This document shows, piece after piece, positions 4,675 to 6,038 of a stretch of DNA of 6,038 nucleotides. This DNA is from Collinsella sp. (GTDB taxonomy: Bacteria > Actinomycetota > Coriobacteriia > Coriobacteriales > Coriobacteriaceae): positions 15,952 through 21,989 of the forward strand of contig DXMJ01000030.1 of assembly GCA_019414265.1 (NCBI GenBank). The letters run 5' to 3'. The stretch's first letter is position 1, and the number at the start of each line of letters is the position of its first letter. The notes below the pieces were generated by a model. That model had not been told where the DNA came from and searched no databases. It was given only the letters and a program-made list of their open reading frames with translations. Made by a program: the position numbers and the translations under genes.

Positions 4675-5517
4675 TTACTCCTCGGTGCTCTCGGCCGTAT
4701 CGGCCGTAGCATCCTCGGGCGCCGCTTCGGGCTCCGGTGCGGGGCGCTTCTCGCCACCGTAGGTCACCGTCACCATCGCGGAACGCAGAATGCGATCCGC
4801 CATGCGGTAGCCCTTCTGGTACACGTCGTTGACGGTCTCGTCGTACTGCGATGCGTCCTCGACGCGACCCACAGCCTGGTGCTCGAGCGGATCGAACGCC
4901 TCACCCTTGGGATCGATGGGCTCAACGCCCTCGTGCGCAAACACATCGAGCAGCTTGGCATGTACCGCGTCAACGCCATCGACGAACTGCTTAAAGTCGT
5001 CGGAAAGCTCTTGGCTGCGGGCATGGTCGATCGCGCGCTCGATATCGTCGATCACCGGCAACAGCGCGGTGACGAGCTTCTCGGTCGCGCGCTCGCGCTC
5101 GGCGATGCGCTCGTTGGCGGTGCGGCGACGGAAGTTCTCCCAGTCGGCCTGCAGACGAGCGGTTCGCTCGGTAGCGTCCTTCGCCTTGTCCTCGGCGGCC
5201 TTCTGAGCCTCTGCCGCAGCATCGAGCTCATTGCGCACGTCGGCAAGCTCCTTTTGGGCCTGCTCGAACTTGAGCTTAAAGTCGTTGTCGGCGGCTTCCT
5301 CACCGGCGCGGATAGCGGCTTCCACCATCTCGTCCTCGGTCATCGTCGCCTCCTTGTTGGAATCCTCTACCTGGTTCTCGGCAGCCTCGGCGGCCTCGGC
5401 CTCATTGACCTCGGTATCGTCTGCGGCCTCTACGGGAATCTTCACGTCCTTCTCCTCAGAGTCAACGGGGGCGGCGCCGGCGGCAGCCGCCTCCGTGCGA
5501 GCTTTACGGGCGGACAT
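4675..5517 (-). CDS. grpE: GrpE nucleotide exchange factor of DnaK
   Basis: A 280-residue GrpE, which as a dimer opens the DnaK nucleotide-binding cleft to release ADP. A low-complexity acidic Ala/Glu-rich N-terminus (1-75) precedes a long coiled-coil helix (about 80-145, with DWENFRRR at 125-132), the short helices (146-195) and the C-terminal beta domain. The GrpE signature is present: FDPLEHQA (208-215) and GYRMADRILRSAMVTV (236-251). A further acidic tail (260-280) is unusual but common in high-GC lineages. ATG 5517 is 2 nt after the dnaK stop, suggesting translational coupling; a GAGG inside the end of dnaK is its only ribosome site. A much better site, AAGGAGG at 5349-5355, lies 5 nt before in-frame codon Met59 (5343). 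That start would give a 222-residue GrpE of typical size, so either or both starts may be used. Confidence 0.94.
   Translation of the reverse strand: MSARKARTEAAAAGAAPVDSEEKDVKIPVEAADDTEVNEAEAAEAAENQVEDSNKEATMTEDEMVEAAIRAGEEAADNDFKLKFEQAQKELADVRNELDAAAEAQKAAEDKAKDATERTARLQADWENFRRRTANERIAERERATEKLVTALLPVIDDIERAIDHARSQELSDDFKQFVDGVDAVHAKLLDVFAHEGVEPIDPKGEAFDPLEHQAVGRVEDASQYDETVNDVYQKGYRMADRILRSAMVTVTYGGEKRPAPEPEAAPEDATADTAESTEE
5343..5355 (-). promoter_or_regulatory. Internal ribosome binding site deciding an alternative grpE start
   Basis: On the minus strand AAGGAGG (5349-5355) stands 5 nt before the in-frame ATG at 5343-5341, an almost ideal Shine-Dalgarno arrangement. Initiation here would produce GrpE beginning MTEDEM and lacking the 58-residue acidic leader. 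The motif is encoded by Asn-Lys-Glu-Ala-Thr codons, so it could be accidental. Confidence 0.5.
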
Positions 5518-5519
5518 GA

Positions 5520-6038
<519 letters not shown>

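Overview
The window looks like a piece of a GC-rich actinobacterial chromosome. The order dnaK-grpE-dnaJ-hspR on one strand is the classical actinobacterial chaperone operon. The style of the proteins (acidic Ala/Glu-rich GrpE, a DnaJ without a zinc finger, a large YbhJ-type hydratase next door) suggests the Coriobacteriia, perhaps a Collinsella-like genome. That placement is inference from gene content and sequence style, not from a database search.

Layout. Bases 1-113 hold the last 36 codons of an unidentified rightward gene. Bases 114-385 separate it from a convergent leftward gene and carry two inverted repeats: a 9-bp REP-like hairpin and a 22-bp-arm stem-loop close to the end of the leftward gene. 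Bases 386-2686 (minus) encode a 766-residue aconitase-superfamily hydratase of the YbhJ type with all three cluster cysteines. Bases 2687-3111 hold no convincing gene but are dense in repeats: a hairpin next to the hydratase ribosome binding site, a small dyad that could be an operator, a tandem REP-like pair, a composite 99-bp inverted repeat, and two tandem copies of a hairpin directly behind hspR. Bases 3112-6038 (minus) hold, in transcription order, the C-terminal part of dnaK (cut by the window edge), grpE, dnaJ and hspR.

How the genes work together. DnaK, its nucleotide exchange factor GrpE and a J-domain co-chaperone form a protein-folding machine. HspR is a MerR-family repressor that in other actinobacteria binds an inverted repeat upstream of dnaK and uses DnaK as co-repressor, so the operon makes both machine and thermostat. 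The dnaK promoter lies outside the window, so the operator cannot be seen. grpE follows dnaK by only 2 nt, whereas dnaJ follows grpE after 108 nt that contain a very strong GC-rich hairpin, so output of dnaJ-hspR may be set separately from dnaK-grpE.

This is mainly a conserved housekeeping region. I see no new multi-gene system. The points worth a second look are a near-perfect internal ribosome binding site in grpE, the zinc-finger-less DnaJ in the dnaK operon, the grpE-dnaJ hairpin, and the cluster of structured repeats between hspR and the hydratase gene.
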